Part shown: positions 38,287-49,530 of the stretch, one piece after another
How the letters are laid out: each line of letters starts with the position of its first letter
Numbering within the stretch: the stretch's first letter is position 1
Notes under the pieces: generated by a model
What the model saw: only the letters and a program-made list of their open reading frames with translations
Database searches by the model: none
Told to the model about the DNA's origin: nothing
Program-made: the position numbers and the translations under genes
NCBI GenBank assembly: GCA_947179155.2
Contig: OX359266.1
Location: forward strand, 17,129,098 to 17,193,097
From: Hedera helix
Taxonomy: Eukaryota > Streptophyta > Magnoliopsida > Apiales > Araliaceae
Length of the DNA stretch: 64,000 nt
Direction: 5' to 3'

Positions 38287-39410
38287 TGTGATAAAAAATA
38301 GTAACTGCAAGTGCACAACATCAAATTGAAGAACGGGCAAGTACAGGTCGAACCACAAAGACTAAATTAATTTTAATGTTCCCTTAATTTATATTCCAAT
38401 CAAATTAGAAATAAAAAGTGGTGGAGATGATTAATTAACTACATAATGCAAATTAAAAATTAATAACAAAAATTAATAATGAGAAAAACTACCTAGGAAT
38501 CCGAATCCATTAAATACTAACATAATAATTAAATTCTTCCTTTCCTTAATTAATTTCTAATTATTTTTTCTTCCCTTAAAAATAATGATTCATATAATTA
38601 ATATGGACAAGCATATATTATGAAAATTTAAGGATTAACTATAACTCATCAAAATTTCATTGAGCAATCATGAATTATGAAAAACTCATATCTTAACAAT
38701 AACCTATCAAAATCTCACAATTAATTTAGAACCAAAACGAATTATGCGCGAAGGTAAAATTGAAGAAATAAACAATTAGACATTAATATCGGAAGGAAAA
38801 GAATATAATATTATGCAATACTTAATTTCATCTTCATCTTAGATATTAGAAATTTAGCTAACCATGGAATTCATAATAAAGAAAAACAAAATTAAAACTT
38901 CTAATATAAATTGCATGAAACAAAATAAAACTAATAGAATAATAATCAAATAAACTTTAATATTAAACTAATGAAGAATTGCAATGAAAGTAACAAAAGC
39001 TTCCTGACTTCAAAACACAAGCTGCCGCAGAACAAAAGAAAAAGAAAAGAATTCATACTTCTCGCTGAAAGAGACGAAAAGAGAGAAAAAGAAGAAAAAT
39101 AAAATCTGATACCCCTTTTTCTCTAAAATAAGACTTCTATTTATAGAGAAAATAAACTAAACCCTAATCTAATTTCCTTGTTGACTTCAACTTGTGCATG
39201 AGTTATCTTCAAAGAATCCTTTCCTTGCACACCTCTTAATTGTAGTCCAAATAAAAATCAACTAGGAAGCTTGTAGAAATCCTTTTTCAACTCAACTTTA
39301 TTTATTTCTTTATTTCCTGCAAAACAAAATAAAACTAATTAATTAAATAAAATAAACAAATAAAATAATAAATATGGGAATATAAAATATACAAAATTAC
39401 GTGACTATCA
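38287..39410 (-). repeat. Element D 5' LTR (minus sense), 1,124 bp
   Basis: On the minus strand it starts TGATAGTCACG at 39410 and ends TTTTATCACA at 38287, next to the primer site. CTATAAATAG at 39137-39146 (minus) is a TATA box, and a purine-rich stretch follows it. No second copy is found at the left end of D. Confidence 0.8.
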
Positions 39411-39415
39411 GTAAC

Positions 39416-39840
39416 CCCGGAATCTCATCTGGGAAAACATCAGTGAATTCCCGTACAACAGGTATCTGACTCAGTTCGCCCTCGACACGTTGAGTATCAA
39501 CCACATGAGCCAAATAACCCGCGCACCCTTTCCTGAGCAACTTTCGCGCTTGCATCATCGTCAGACAACTTGATTGTCTTGGCGATTTACTACCGTAAAA
39601 TATAACTTTTGACCTATTCAGAGTCTTTAAGTGCACACACTTCTTCTTACAGTCAATAACCGCCCCGTGAATTGATAGCCAATCCATCCCTAGGATTATA
39701 TCAAACTCCCCCCAGACGAATCGGTATCAAATCTACGTTAAGTCTAAACCCTCGTAATTCAGCACAACAGTTCCTATGAATGTAGTCTACGAGAATGATT
39801 TCTTTGTTTGCTACTTCTACGTTCATAGGGTGTTCTAGCT
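39416..39840 (-). pseudogene. Element C protease, distal part, cut by element D
   Basis: The minus strand carries FDIILGMDWLSIHGAVIDC (second protease motif), then the linker MQARKLLRKGCAGYLAHVVD and FTDVFPDEIPGL, where element D is inserted. A frameshift lies near 39710. The first protease motif, LFDSGATCSF, is at the end of the preceding gag frame (near 39890), so gag and protease were one polyprotein with a TAA now at about 39840. Confidence 0.86.
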
Positions 39841-39841
39841 T

Positions 39842-41101
39842 TTATTGAGGTAAATCTAATCTCTTAGCAAAATATTCAAAAATAAATGAGCAGGTAGCAC
39901 CCGAATCAAACAATACATATGCATTAATATCATTGACCGGTATGATACCTGACACCACGTCCTTGGAGTCAACTGCATCCTGCATAGTCATGTTGAAGGT
40001 GCGCGCTGTGGGTCGGTTGGCCTGACTGGCTGGCCCTCCAATGTTCAGCCTGTTGTTGTTGTTGTTGTTGTTGCCTCTGTTGCCACTCCCAGCGTCTCCC
40101 TTCCTCTTTGGGCAATCCTTGGCATGATGATCGGTTGCTCCACAGGAAAAACATACTCCCTTCATCTTTTTCGGGCATTGTGGAGCCATGTGTCCCGGTT
40201 GCCCGCAGCTATAGCAAACACTTTTTCCTTTCAAGCATTCGCCCGTGTGGTTCTTACCACAATTGTTGCATTTGCCAACCTTCTTAGTCTCTCCCCCGGG
40301 TTTGCTGCCTCCAGTCGATTGGCTCTCATTCCATTTCCTTTTATTGGGATTGCTGCCTCCGCTGCTTCCCGTCTTTTGCCCGTCATGACCCTTCTTCCTC
40401 TCCTGGTTGAATTTAGCCAGGGCCTCACTGCCACCTTCTGCAATGATTGCCCTTTCCAATAGCTCTACAAAGCTCTTGATTTTTAATACCGCCACAGAAC
40501 GGTACACCCACGGCTTCAGTCCCAGCTCAAACCTCCGAGCCTTCCTAGCCTCCGTATCAACTTGATGAGTTGCAAACCTTGCCAACTCATTAAACTTGGC
40601 CGCATATTCGGCCACAGACATGCTTCCCTGTTTTAACTCGAGGAATTTCACCTCCATTTCTTGTTGCATGCTTTCTGGAAAGTAGTTTTTCAGAAACATT
40701 TCCTTAAAGCGTTCCTAAGTGATGATGCCTTCTCCCGCACGACCCTTGTTGGCCTTCCACCAGTAGTTCGCCTCCCCCTTCATCATGAAGGTAGCGAAAC
40801 TAGTCTTCTGTTCTTCGGCCACCCTAGCGACCTCGAACACCTTCTCCATTTTCTCGATCCAACTCTGTGCTTTGATCGGGTTTAGAGTTCCATGAAACTC
40901 CGGTGGTCCGACCAGTTTGAAGTCCTTAAAATTTTCCAAGTGCGGCGCTGGTTGCGGTTCTGGTTGTACTACTACTGGTGGGGGTCTAGTTTGCATGGCT
41001 TCCGCCAGCATTTCTGCAAACATCTTCATAGGATTGGGTTGATCCCCAACCTCACTCTCTGACTCTGGGATACCTTGATTGCGTGGTCTACCTCTCAACA
41101 T
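39842..41101 (-). pseudogene. gag: Element C gag with three zinc knuckles
   Basis: It starts at the ATG at 41101 (MLRGRPRNQG). The first part (41101-40715) has GPPEFHG and ANYWWKA. A TAG at about 40712-40714, Trp in related gags, is the only stop before the end. The second part has FKEMFLKNYFP, AKFNELARFATHQVD and the basic linker, then CNNCGKNHTGEC (a shortened knuckle) and two canonical knuckles, CYSCGQPGHMAPQC and CFSCGATDHHAKDC. An Asn run near 40060 comes from a (GTT)n tract. It ends with the protease active-site motif at about 39890. Tekay-like gag. Confidence 0.88.
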
Positions 41102-41597
41102 GATCTGCTAAAGAGCAAATCTTAGACTTCTGCTTATAGTTCTACACATTATGTTAGCCAAATTAACATTTAAATTTCAAAACTATATATCAAGCATATT
41201 TGATTTAAACAAGGAAATAACTGCATTTATATTCATATACCAATGTTTTAGTACAGACTCAACAAGTGGCATACTTCTATAAACACTCAAGGAACAAGTT
41301 GCCTAATAACGACTATCCTCTGACGAACAAAAATGAGGATACACTACCATCAACCCCTCTAACAGAACAAAAGTTGGGGTTTAACTGACATACTATGCAT
41401 ACATCAAAACATAATGACTTACAACAGCTGAAACGTACCTAATAGAAACAAAAGGTGGGACTCATTACTACCTATCAAAACAACTAAAGATACTAACTGA
41501 CAACAATCAACGCTTGTTGTGGCGAACTGCCTGACGGTAAGCCTGCCGAACCAACTCATCAACTACACGACGTCTAATCACGCGGCGACTACTGCCC

Positions 41598-41632
41598 CAC
41601 TACTACAAAACAGTAAAAAGATAACACCTAAA
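41598..41632. repeat. CACTA left terminal inverted repeat
   Basis: About 35 bp starting CACTACTACAAAACAGT and continuing AAAAAGATAACAC. It pairs with 44620-44654 with about two mismatches. Confidence 0.9.
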
Positions 41633-42206
41633 AAACGTTATAATTTTCTCCCAGAAACGTCGAGGTTAAGGGTGTCATCTATTTGACACATTTTATACAA
41701 CGTTTTTAAAACGTTGTAGTTGGCTCATAATACAACGTTTTTTTACTAAAAAGTGTTGTACATTGTCTTTAAATAAATATTAAGATGCTTGAAAACGTTG
41801 TAGATGGTATCATTCCACAATATTTTCTGGTATAAAACGTTGTAGTTTGATACATCACACAACCTTTAGACTAATTTATACAACGTTTATAAGATGTCAT
41901 CTATTGTAGTACGTTTAGACAACGTTGTACCTGCAATGTTGTACTTGTAGAACTGCTAATATTAATGCAATGACATATAGGTAAAAATACTCTAAATTCT
42001 CATTTAAAGCTAAAATGTATTAATCATTCTCAGTTTCAAAATACATCTAATAATACCATACGTTTACAGTTTCAAACTACTACATCCACAAAATATACAA
42101 CTATCCACAAAAAATATATAAAGCAGCAGTAGGGCAAAGGATAAAACATCCTATAAACTAATTATATCATTCTGTAGCTACTACACATCATGTAGCTAGA
42201 TTTCAA

Positions 42207-42274
42207 GTACTAGCGAAATTCTCAAGGCCGCTAAAGTCTCCAAGTCTGCTACATTTCCTTCAAATGGTTTCTTC
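42207..42274 (-). pseudogene. Possible captured terminal exon, gene unknown
   Basis: The minus strand has a good acceptor, TCTTGCAG, followed by an open stretch KKPFEGNVADLETLAALRIS that runs to a TAG near 42207. It lies inside the CACTA downstream of the RFC1 fragment in the same orientation. I do not recognise the protein; it may be non-coding. Confidence 0.35.
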
Positions 42275-42506
42275 CTGCAAGACATGGTCTGCCATCAGTT
42301 TTCTTATTATGTTTGAAACAAAATGTAGTCTATATATACATGAAAAAAATAATTGTTTTAATTTATACTCGGGGACTAAGGTTATAGAACATTCAATTTC
42401 CTTAACATACATGAAAGAGATAAGATTGAGTATTTGACATGAGTATATACCTTTTGAATTTAAATGTAAATCAATAAATAAAAGTAATATTAGTTATGAA
42501 AAGGAC

Positions 42507-42620
42507 CTGCTGCTTTGTAGGTTTTCGGAAGCTAAGAAGTAAGCAGTATAAGTTCACAAGACTCCAGCAGACATTCCATCAACCTCATCCACAATCAGTA
42601 TAATTTTTTGATGTTTTGAG
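42507..42620 (-). pseudogene. RFC1: Captured exon fragments of replication factor C large subunit
   Basis: RFC1 is the large subunit of the PCNA clamp loader. The minus strand has an acceptor, TATATCAG, then SKHQKIILIVDEVDGMSAG, the Walker B region of RFC1. After an internal deletion of roughly 30 codons and a one-base shift comes YCLLLSFRKPTKQQ, which follows further on in RFC1, and then a GT donor at 42505-42506. Two exons appear fused with the intervening part lost. Recognition rests on remembered RFC1 motifs and would be settled by a protein search. Confidence 0.72.
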
Positions 42621-43276
42621 CTGATATAAAAAAAATTGACTGTGTTAATAAAAGACCTTGCATAAAATAAATAACTATAAAATCTAATTTACGTAAAAAT
42701 AAGAAAATAAAAATAGTAAAAATAACTTCACAAATCAAACACATTTACGTAGTAACCTTTTACAGAAATTGAGCTGCGTAAAAGAATTTAATGCAAGTTC
42801 CAGTCACTCTGGTACTAATGTTTTCAGATTAAACATCAGAATGCATTTAAATTGGCATCTAATTTTACCTTCAAACTAAAAGAGAACAAAGTACGAAGGA
42901 AATCAGAAAGGAACTTAATTACAATGAACTAATGACAAGTCATTAGTTAAAAAGACAAATAATCCCAAATACTTGTTTTTATTTGGTCTTAGGCCCACCC
43001 TATTAACATGGCGATGTTCCGGCCTTCAACTAAGATCATAATGCATTATTAAATTATTCACATGTAAATTAGTTAAAGGCATAAAAAACATAGAGCATAA
43101 TAGTAATCTGTAATCTTTTGGCACATCAACAAATGAAACAAACTTGATAAACAATATACATATGCGAGTGCCAATCAATAAAATACAGGTTTGGCTTTTT
43201 GGCATTAAAAATTTACCAGTTCCTATTTTGTGGACATGAAATATAACTGCAACTCCTATGAAACAGTTGGTTTGAA

Positions 43277-43278
<2 letters not shown>

Positions 43279-43336
<58 letters not shown>
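43279..43336. repeat. (AT)n microsatellite inside CACTA
   Basis: A pure AT run of about 29 units. It follows, on the minus strand, the presumed intron sequence of the captured SPPL fragment. Confidence 0.95.
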
Positions 43337-43340
<4 letters not shown>

Positions 43341-43485
43341 TAAAGCTTCAAATGAGCTTGAAGTTCCAGTTCTTCTGCTGGACATGAACTATAATGGCAA
43401 GGCAAGCTAAAGTACACAAGACCCAATCGAATAATTGCAGGAAAATCAATGGGTAAAATATAAAAAGGAGCGCTAGGTGGATTAC

Positions 43486-43644
43486 CAGTACGAAATTGTT
43501 CTCACAACCAGGCTTCTTCGGAGCAGAATCGTCGTGAACGATGTCACCGGCTGTCACTGCAGCTGGAGAGTTGAATATAACTACAATAACCGCATATATA
43601 CAGATAACGAAACAAAATACTCCCCTAATTCCATCAGATTTCAC
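43486..43644 (-). pseudogene. Captured first exon of a signal-peptide-peptidase-like protease gene
   Basis: The ATG at 43644 begins MKSDGIRGVFCF, a hydrophobic signal sequence, then AGDIVHDDSAPKKPGCENNF, which is the start of the luminal (PA-domain) part of plant SPPL proteases. These cut membrane proteins in the endomembrane system. The exon ends FVL at 43486 with a GT donor, and intron-like sequence follows. About 53 codons are present, only the first exon, with no stop inside. A few bases of 5' leader seem to be included. It is not functional by itself. Confidence 0.72.
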
Positions 43645-43701
43645 TAAAGTTTGATTCTTTTCCCTGTCACTGCATCACAACTTCCATAATATATATGAGA
43701 A

Positions 43702-44226
43702 CTACACAGAGAGAGGATAGAGAAAACCAAATTTAGTAGTTTCACCTCCACCGTCACGACGACCACCTCTTCCGTAACCACCACCTCCACCTTCACGGCG
43801 ACCACCTCCTCCGTAGTCGCCACCACCTCCGCCATATCCACCCTCATGGCATCCACCGCCTCCATCGCCTCCGCGAGACTGCGCCTTGTTGACGGTGACC
43901 AAATCTGCACATCAAACAATAAATTTTCATCAGATCTGACCAGATCTACACCAAACAAACAGTATACACAAACAAATATACATATAAAGACCAAAATTTG
44001 GAAATCGATCAATCTTCGCCTCGTGAAAAAAGAGGAAGATGTTCTTACCATTTTAGATCAGTAAAAGTAACATTAGTAATAGTTGTAACAAACAGTGACA
44101 GAAGTTCAATGAATCAAAACCATAGTAACAGTAGTAGTAAAGAACAGAATCAGAAGGAGGTCAGATCTGGCGTCCATCGTCGTATTGAGAGAAAGCCTCC
44201 TCTAGTGATTGATCAGTGGTAGCCAT
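43702..44226 (-). pseudogene. Captured fragment of a glycine-rich RNA-binding protein gene (GRP7/8 type)
   Basis: The minus strand has a truncated first exon starting near 44226 (ATTDQSLEEAFSQY, the RRM helix of GRP7-type proteins). Sequence follows that cannot be read as RRM, probably intron. An acceptor, ATGTGCAG, at 43905 leads to TVNKAQSRGGDGGGG and a Gly-rich tail with GGGGYGRGGRRDGGG, ending at 43702. Full GRP7 would have the whole RRM (about 80 residues); most is missing. An overlapping frame on the same strand, open from 44051 to 43644, is a shadow created by the GGN codons. Confidence 0.78.
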
Positions 44227-44619
44227 AGAGACGTATAGAGAGAGAAGCAGACGTCGGAGGAGGAGGATGTTACCATAGATGGATTTTGAGCGAGGATATT
44301 TAGATTGAGCGAGAAGGGGAGAGAGCTAAGTCAAGGATGAGTGAGGTAGATGACTTCGATGGAAAATGAGAGAGAGTTGTTTCACTTGTGAGGATGAGTG
44401 AGTTCCGTGTTTTAATTTCAAGTTTTCACTTCTGCGCTATTTTTTTAAGCTCCGTGTTTTTTAAATAGATAATGTTTTTTTTAAAAAAACGTTATAACTT
44501 TAAAACTAAATATTACTCCTTATAAATACGTAACGTTTTTGCATATATATATCTATAACGTTTTTTGAAAAAACGTTATGAAAAAAAACACTATAACGTT
44601 TTTTATAAAAACCTTATTA

Positions 44620-44654
44620 TTTAAGTGTTATCTTTTTACTATTTTGTAGTAGTG
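44620..44654. repeat. CACTA right terminal inverted repeat
   Basis: Ends GTGTTATCTTTTTACTATTT followed by TGTAGTAGTG. It is the reverse complement of the left end. Confidence 0.9.
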
Positions 44655-45652
44655 CCCGTCTCCCGAGGATACCTCATAACCCGGTCCCTCAAACGATCAA
44701 AGGAAATGTCCAAAGCATACTTCAGAGTGTCAATCCTGGTGGATCTAACTCGAGTTTCTCTCCAAGTTGCCTACCCTCATGGTAGCCCTGAGCCAAGCCT
44801 TATGAATCTGAATCCGATCTATTCGCTCCCGGTCAAGCTCAGCTCTGGTGGCATAAAGAACTGTCTGACTATGCATTTCTCTAGCGTTTAGCTGATCTAC
44901 AGTCTGCCTAAGTTGTCTGTATTGCAATACCAGCTGCTGTACCGTTGGACTCGGCTGAGATGCAGCCTGCTCCAACTGCTGTATTTTGGCCTGCAATTCA
45001 GCCATCTTCTCCTTTAGCTCCACGTTCTCACCAGAGAACATGTAAGCTGCGTCCCTATACTGCTCCTCAGTCTGCTGGTGTATCTGGTTCTGCACCTCTA
45101 GGTGTTGAACCCTCTCCTCTAGCTCATCATTAGCCGTAGTCAGAGTATCAATGATGTCACTGGCGGTAGTGCCCATGCCATCAGCATACTCAGCTGACTC
45201 CTCATTCTCCTCATCCTCAGTATCGGCCTCCTCCTCGCTGTACAGTCGCATCACTCCACCCCAAACAACGTCCTCTTGATCTCCCTCATCGGGATCTGAC
45301 CCTGGCTCCTCAACCGGGGATACAGGTGCAACGGGTGCATAGCCTACAACTTGCTGCGTATCTATATGGATATCAGTATAAATCACCTCCTCCACTGCAG
45401 TACTCGATTGTCCTATCTCCGTCATCCTACAATCACACAAATAACACATGTTAGTACCGCAATAAAATATATTCATTGATGAAATGAAATGATATTTTAT
45501 CATGTACATCTCGGCTCGATGAATTTTCTCAATCCATCTCCAAAAATACATAACATGATGAATCTCCCCGATTCATCTCCTAACACACTCGATAAGAGTT
45601 TAGTACTAAGGTTATAACCTAGGTTTCGCAATCCTAACGTTTCTAACCTACG

Positions 45653-45664
45653 ACTCTGATACCA
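45653..45664 (-). promoter_or_regulatory. Primer binding site of element C (initiator Met tRNA)
   Basis: The minus strand reads TGGTATCAGAGT three bases after the 5' LTR. It matches the initiator-Met tRNA complement at 11 of 12 positions. Confidence 0.88.
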
Positions 45665-45667
45665 ACC

Positions 45668-48600
45668 TGTGACTCCCCCAAATTCGGGTTCCAAATACCC
45701 GGATCCGGTCATCACGATCCAATACAAACATTTACCTCTAAACAACATACAATAACTAAATGCGGAATAATAAACATATGTTGTTCATTCAAAAGGTGTT
45801 ACTAGTCCCAAGATACGATAACCTTACACAAAAGTACACAAATACCCTTAATAAAGTACTTAGGGTTTATATTACATAACACTTAATTTAATTAACTACA
45901 AGGCTGCATCTCGAAGTCTATTACTTCATCTTTTCTTTACCCTTGTTCTTTCCCGAAGTCTTGGGTTGCACTGCAATAAGGTTTCATGATATAGCAAGAG
46001 TGAGAAACTAGTTTGCTCAACAAGTTTAAATAACAACAAGAAACAATATATCATGAATGAAAGGGAATAGCTGAACAATTCAATAATGTGAATAACATAA
46101 GCAAGAATAATAATTTGCTTTTAAAATTAGGATAGTCAAATAGACTATGAACTGTAAATATCCACTGGAGTCAATAGCAAGTTGACCCAATGGTTACTAC
46201 CAGAAATATGTACCCGAGGGGATCAGCCTCAGTACAATATGTGTATGCATAACATTTAATTTCCGTATTTTTGTACCTGATATTAGATACTGGGTACTCC
46301 CCTATAATAAAGGGGTGTTCATAATAGTCTAAGAATCCGCATCTTCAATGATTTGGATAGCTTTTAAAATCTTTAACATAAATATCTAGTCGAACAATGG
46401 CTTAGACCTACTTTGAACAGTTCTTTAAACAATAGAACAATAATTAAGTACAAGTCAATGACTGTACGATATCAAGTGCAACAAGTGCGAATAACAACAA
46501 TATCGATGTGGAATAATTCTAAAGTAATTAAACCACTCAAAGCATGCTTGAAAATAATAGTGCCAGCTTAGATAAATAATTTGCTCAATGAAATGAGTTT
46601 AGAGATAAGGAACTTGTCTGTCTGCTCAGCTACAATAAATGTCTAACTTTAACTAACTGGCTTTGAAAGACCTAACATTAATACCGTTGGTCTAATAATT
46701 AGTACGACGTATTTGTACAACTATACGCTCACTAAAGAACTTATCACATAAGTACTAACACATAAGTTACATTAGTCGAAATAATATTATTAACCTTATA
46801 GACCCTCAATCAAATTAGGTTAATAATTTAATAAGTTAGAAAATATTTTTCTTAAGCGTTGGACACTTATTAAATCCTTAAACAACTTATTACAGCTGTT
46901 TAATTAAAGCATAATTAAATTCAATTTATTTTATTAACTCAATCTCTATTTAATTACTATTTAATCTTGATTAAATAGAACTTAATTAATTCACTCTAGT
47001 TATTATTTAAAATAAATAATAACTAATTATACTTACTTATTATTTAATAATAATTAAATAATAAATAATTATTGATTTAATTTTAACCTTCTTTAATTTA
47101 ATATTAATCAACTAATAATTAATTAATTAATTAACCTCACTTATTATTTAATTTAAGGAAATTAAATAATAGTTTACTAATTTTAATCATCTTTAATTAT
47201 TATTTAATACCCATTAAATAATAATCAATTATTTAATTAATTTTAATTATTATTTAAGGTTAAATAATAATCAATTCGTCCTTATTTATTATTTAAATTA
47301 AATAATAAATTATTATTCTAATAACTTAATTTCCATTAATCGTTATTTAATGCTAATTAAATAATAATTAATTACTTAATTATCCTTATTTATTATTTAA
47401 TGATATTTAAATAATAAATAATTAATTTATAAATTTTTATCTCTCTTTAATTATTATTTAATAGGAATTAAATAATAATTGCTAATTTATCACCTTTATT
47501 TATTATTAACATTTTAAATAATAAATAACTAATAAATTTATTTAACTTTACCATGATTTAGCTAACTAGATTAATATTTAAAATATTTAAATATTAAACT
47601 TAGTGAAAAATATCCTCCCCAATATCATTTTTGTATTATTATTATTTTTGTTATAATTTTAAATTAGTTTTTAAATATTTAAATTAATTAAATTTAACCC
47701 GGATGACATTTCTGTAAATAAGTTGAAAACTGATCCAAGGGAAAAATGGTAATTTCGTCAAGAAAAACACCGGAGGGGCAGTTTAGTAATTTTGTCGGGA
47801 AATATATTGTCGCGCATTGCGCGTGTTACAAAATTTACTACCCAAAACGGTGCCATTTTGAGAAGCCGAAAATGGCTTCCACGCGTATCGCGCGGAGTAA
47901 ATTTTTACTGACGCTAAACGATGTCGTTTGGCTCCTCGTCCTTTAGCCTAATAACCTTCTGCGCATTGCGCGGAAAACCCCTTTCTTTTTTCTTCCGACA
48001 GAATGTGAACAGTACCCACTTTAATTAAAATTATACCTTCAAGCAATCTTTAACTCCTCAATAAAAATCTAAAAAAAAATTACCAAACACCTAATATCAA
48101 TTTATAACATGAAAATTTAATTTCTCATGATTTAATATCATTTTTTTTTTATAAAAATTTTTACATCACATAAACTACCACAAATCATAACTTTTTGTAT
48201 ATAACTCCATCTTGAGTGATTCAAACTTTGTTTTTCTTATGATTTGATGTTCTATAATATTAGAACATCAAACCTAAGTTTTATAGAAATATTTTTGGTC
48301 ATAAATTTCAAGACTTGATTATACACTACTAAACACATATTTTAGCATACAAAATATACCAAAATACAAACCAAGCATATTAAACTCAAGCATGACATAA
48401 ATATTACAACCATACATTATTAACTATATTAACATATTTATACCAACATGATAATTTATTTAATTTAAAAATAAAAACTAGATTTAGAATAACCATTACC
48501 TTGAATTAATGGCTATCCTTCTTTTCCTTCCAAAATAGGTGGTGAATGGCATGAACAAAACTAACTTCTCCTTCTTCCTCATTAGTCTCTCAAATATTAT

Positions 48601-49530
48601 GCTCTCACTAAAGCTTTTCTCAAACTCTCTCTTTTGGACTTAGAGAAAAATAATGAAGTGCAATCTACCAATTTCAAGTATACTTGCAAAATTATTAGAT
48701 ACACATAATATATCTAATAAGCTAGATCATGCCCCTAGATGGCAACTTACACAAGGAATGGCTAAATGACACATTAGGTGAAAAAAACGAATGGTCCATG
48801 TACTTAAAAATCAAACAAGCAATCCAATATTTAATTAAATGAAAATAAAATAAAAAAAACATCACTCACCTTCTCTTTCTTTCCTATTGCCGGCAACATG
48901 CTTTTGTCCCAAAAAAATGGTCACTTGGTCACCTTTTTAAATAAATAATAGTTTAAACAATTTAATTTCAAGTGGGCTCAAGCTTTTGGCTTTTTTTAAA
49001 ATATCAATTGGGCTTCTATTAAATTGTTTGGGCTACTAGTTTACTAAATTTTAGTATTCTTCACTTGGGCTACTAATTGATCCATGTTGGGCTAATTTAA
49101 TAATTTACACATTAATTATTTAATCAATGATTAAATAAATAATTAGATTGAATAAATAATTAAATACTCTAACCCATTAGTATTAAATTACTAAATGGAA
49201 TAATAAATATTATTATTAATATTTCATATAATTTACATTAATTAATAATCATATTAATTAATTTATTATATTTAATTAACTCATTATATTCAATTTAATT
49301 GAATATTTAATTAATAGGAAATTTATCCATTATTTTGATATTAAAACTTTAGGGTTTGTTCACTAATTTAAATAACATATTAGTGACCCCCTTTAATTAA
49401 TTCTAGTAATTAATCACATAATCATTTAATCACGTAATTAATTAATCACATAAAAAGATTCAAATAATCTTGTAAAACTAACTCGTTAGAATTTAAATTA
49501 ATAATGACGTAGAAATTCTAGGACATTACA
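45668..49530 (-). repeat. Element C 5' LTR (minus sense), 3,863 bp
   Basis: On the minus strand it starts TGTAATGTCCTAG at 49530 and ends GGGGGAGTCACA at 45668, next to the primer site. It is nearly identical to 26611-30484. It keeps the TGTGAC end that is mutated in the other copy. It includes an AT hairpin array (46960-47530), a GC-rich patch with GCGCATTGCGCG motifs (47808-47970) and the TGAGAAACTAGTTTGCTCA hairpin at 46001. Confidence 0.9.
46960..47530. repeat. AT hairpin array in element C 5' LTR
   Basis: Counterpart of 27890-28480, with only a few base differences between the two. Confidence 0.8.

Larger units (their letters stand above)
33379..39410 (-). mobile_element. Element D, Athila-like Gag-protease element without RT, TSD GTAAC
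   Basis: It interrupts the C pol frame exactly, with GTAAC at 33374-33378 and 39411-39415. On the minus strand it has one LTR (39410-38287), an Asp-type primer site, a long leader, gag, protease and about 1.6 kb of non-coding tail. There is no RT, RNase H or integrase sequence. The expected 3' LTR is absent: the left end is an internal T-rich stretch, ATTTTTATTTTTATTA on the minus strand. It resembles TR-GAG elements, which are non-autonomous LTR elements carrying only gag. The odd left end makes its insertion route uncertain. Confidence 0.8.
41598..44654. mobile_element. Non-autonomous CACTA (EnSpm) transposon, 3,057 bp, TSD CCC
   Basis: Both ends read CACTACTACAAAA inward and are flanked by CCC (41595-41597 and 44655-44657), as expected for the 3-bp duplication of CACTA elements. 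Subterminal regions are rich in AACGTT-type repeats (41630-41940 and 44470-44610), the usual transposase-binding pattern. No transposase is encoded. The interior carries fragments of at least three plant genes, all on the minus strand, making it a gene-capturing (Pack-type) CACTA. It sits in the accessory frame of element C and so is younger than C. Confidence 0.92.
41507..45425 (-). pseudogene. Element C accessory frame: acidic, coiled-coil, basic tail; split by CACTA
   Basis: The ATG at 45425 lies about 230 bp after the primer site and upstream of gag. About 225 codons are open to 44745: a start MTEIGQSSTAV, an acidic stretch EEEADTEDEENEE, then long heptad-rich coiled coil (ELEERVQHLEVQ, ENVELKEKMAELQAKIQQLE), then RAELDRERIDRIQIHKAWL. 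One extra A near 44757 shifts the frame, after which reading stays open through the CACTA site (CCC duplication removed) to a TGA at 41507-41509. The tail is Arg-rich (SSRRVIRRRVVDELVRQ). Total would be near 290 residues. I do not recognise the family. Element A has only 180 bp between primer site and gag and no such frame. Confidence 0.75.
26611..49530 (-). mobile_element. Element C, complete Tekay-like Ty3/gypsy element with two nested insertions
   Basis: The two LTRs are 26611-30484 and 45668-49530, with primer site, accessory frame, gag, pol and polypurine tract in minus-strand order between them. The left target duplication reads ATTTT (26606-26610) and the right GTTTT (49531-49535). Comparison with the sister LTR near 14155 shows the original was GTTTT, so one G-to-A change accounts for the mismatch. 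Without element D (33379-39410) and the CACTA (41598-44654) it is about 13.8 kb. The LTR pair differs by about 2% in the first 220 bp by eye. Confidence 0.9.

Noticed and set aside
33379..39410. Element D as a LINE-type (poly-A primed) insertion
   Set aside because: The end that lacks an LTR is T-rich on the element sense strand, not a poly-A tail, and the duplication is 5 bp, as for LTR integrase.
43644..44051. 135-codon minus-strand frame in the CACTA as a gene
   Set aside because: It is an out-of-phase reading of the Gly-rich exon (Val/Glu repeats); the frame with TVNKAQSRG is the true one.
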